A stretch of DNA of 5,758 nt from Actinomycetota bacterium (GTDB lineage: Bacteria > Actinomycetota > Acidimicrobiia > Acidimicrobiales > Microtrichaceae), in NCBI GenBank assembly GCA_018268735.1, contig JAFDWA010000762.1, positions 1 through 5,758 of the forward strand. Reading direction: 5' to 3'. Below the pieces are notes generated by a model that saw nothing but the letters and a program-made list of their open reading frames with translations, made no database searches and was not told where the DNA came from. Positions 5,442 to 5,758 of this stretch are shown in pieces (position 1 is the first letter of the stretch; every line of letters starts with the position of its first letter). The translations under genes were made by a program, and so were the position numbers.

Positions 5442-5632
5442 CTGTCGCCATTACCAGTTGAACTCGCCCATCCAAAGCCCGCAAGAGCTAATAGTAGAAG
5501 GCTTCCGCACGAGAATATTGCTCCCAGAAACCACAGATGATTCGAGATACTTAAAACTGCCAACGGCAATTGGAATACACCTAGGGCTAAATCACTTTTG
5601 ATGTGTGAGCCATCTTGGCGTCTTGTAAACAT
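5438..5632 (-). CDS. Possible small two-helix membrane protein
   Basis: A 64-residue frame that I do not recognise. Residues 15-30 (LALGVFQLPLAVLSIS) and 33-56 (LWFLGAIFSCG through AGFGWA) are hydrophobic enough for two membrane segments, with a positively charged N-terminus (RR, K) and a short polar C-terminus. The start ATG at 5632 has only a poor ribosome site. The stop TGA overlaps the GTG of the RHS fragment by 4 bp, a translational-coupling layout. Base composition is near 46-48% G+C, far below the window. Alternatives: an RHS immunity-type protein, the membrane anchor of the RHS protein now out of frame, or a chance frame. Existence as a gene is uncertain. Confidence 0.35.
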   Translation of the reverse strand: MFTRRQDGSHIKSDLALGVFQLPLAVLSISNHLWFLGAIFSCGSLLLLALAGFGWASSTGNGDR

Positions 5633-5758
5633 CGAACATCATCCCGCAAGGAGCTCTGAGAGGCCAGGCCACTATCTACATGTGCGTCCACACACCTCAT
5701 AGATCACTTGTCGACTGGCTGTTGCGAAGAATCCAAAACCGATCAGCGCTTTAATCGA
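5442..5758. other. AT-richer tract to the window edge, composition break
   Basis: Hand count of 5461-5758 gives 143 G/C in 298 (48%), against 72% in the line 5281-5340 just before it. Apart from the possible small membrane gene, the only other item is a minus-strand frame entering from beyond the window and stopping at 5672 (28 residues visible, SIKALIGFGFF...), which may be the end of an unseen gene or chance. No tRNA, transposase or clear attachment repeat is seen. The tract may be transferred DNA or an RHS tip/immunity region. Confidence 0.6.

Noticed and set aside
5672..5758. Minus-strand frame entering from the right edge
   Set aside because: Only 28 residues are visible before the stop, with no motif; it cannot be told from chance.

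Overview
This is a high-GC window: hand counts of sample lines give about 65-72% G+C in the genes. The actinobacterial-type gene families, and GTG starts placed 6 nt after TANNNT boxes, suggest an actinobacterium. The secreted-module/RHS pairing at the right looks to me like class Acidimicrobiia, but that placement is an inference from memory of similar proteins, not a search result.

The left two thirds (1-3656) is compact housekeeping DNA. It starts inside the DEAD motif of a DEAD-box RNA helicase whose N-terminal third lies off the window. The helicase has a very long Arg/Asp/Ser-rich tail ending in a perfect tandem repeat. It converges on dut (dUTPase, minus strand). dut is divergent from orn (oligoribonuclease) across a 78-bp intergenic region that holds a -10-like box for each gene and a three-armed inverted-repeat cluster. 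orn is followed after 15 nt by a metallo-beta-lactamase-fold hydrolase, probably in the same operon. The common theme is nucleic-acid and nucleotide housekeeping: RNA unwinding, dUTP removal and nanoRNA degradation.

The right third (3657-5758) is accessory in character, and its genes lie on the minus strand. A vapBC toxin-antitoxin operon (RHH antitoxin, PIN-domain RNase toxin, overlapping by 14 bp) has two matched 17-bp dyads exactly 21 bp apart upstream of vapB, a likely autoregulatory operator. Upstream of it is a 185-bp stretch of about 59% G+C with no convincing gene. Beyond that is a short RHS gene fragment that keeps only the end of a secreted module and the terminal RHS core, and stops where a C-terminal toxin tip would normally begin. 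The last roughly 300 bp fall abruptly to about 48% G+C and contain a possible 64-residue two-helix membrane protein whose stop overlaps the RHS fragment's GTG start (GTGA).

No new system is proven. The most interesting reading is that the right end is a decayed or orphan RHS toxin-tip region, with an AT-rich tip/immunity-like patch, an RHS core remnant, and a toxin-antitoxin operon sitting in the position just after the core.
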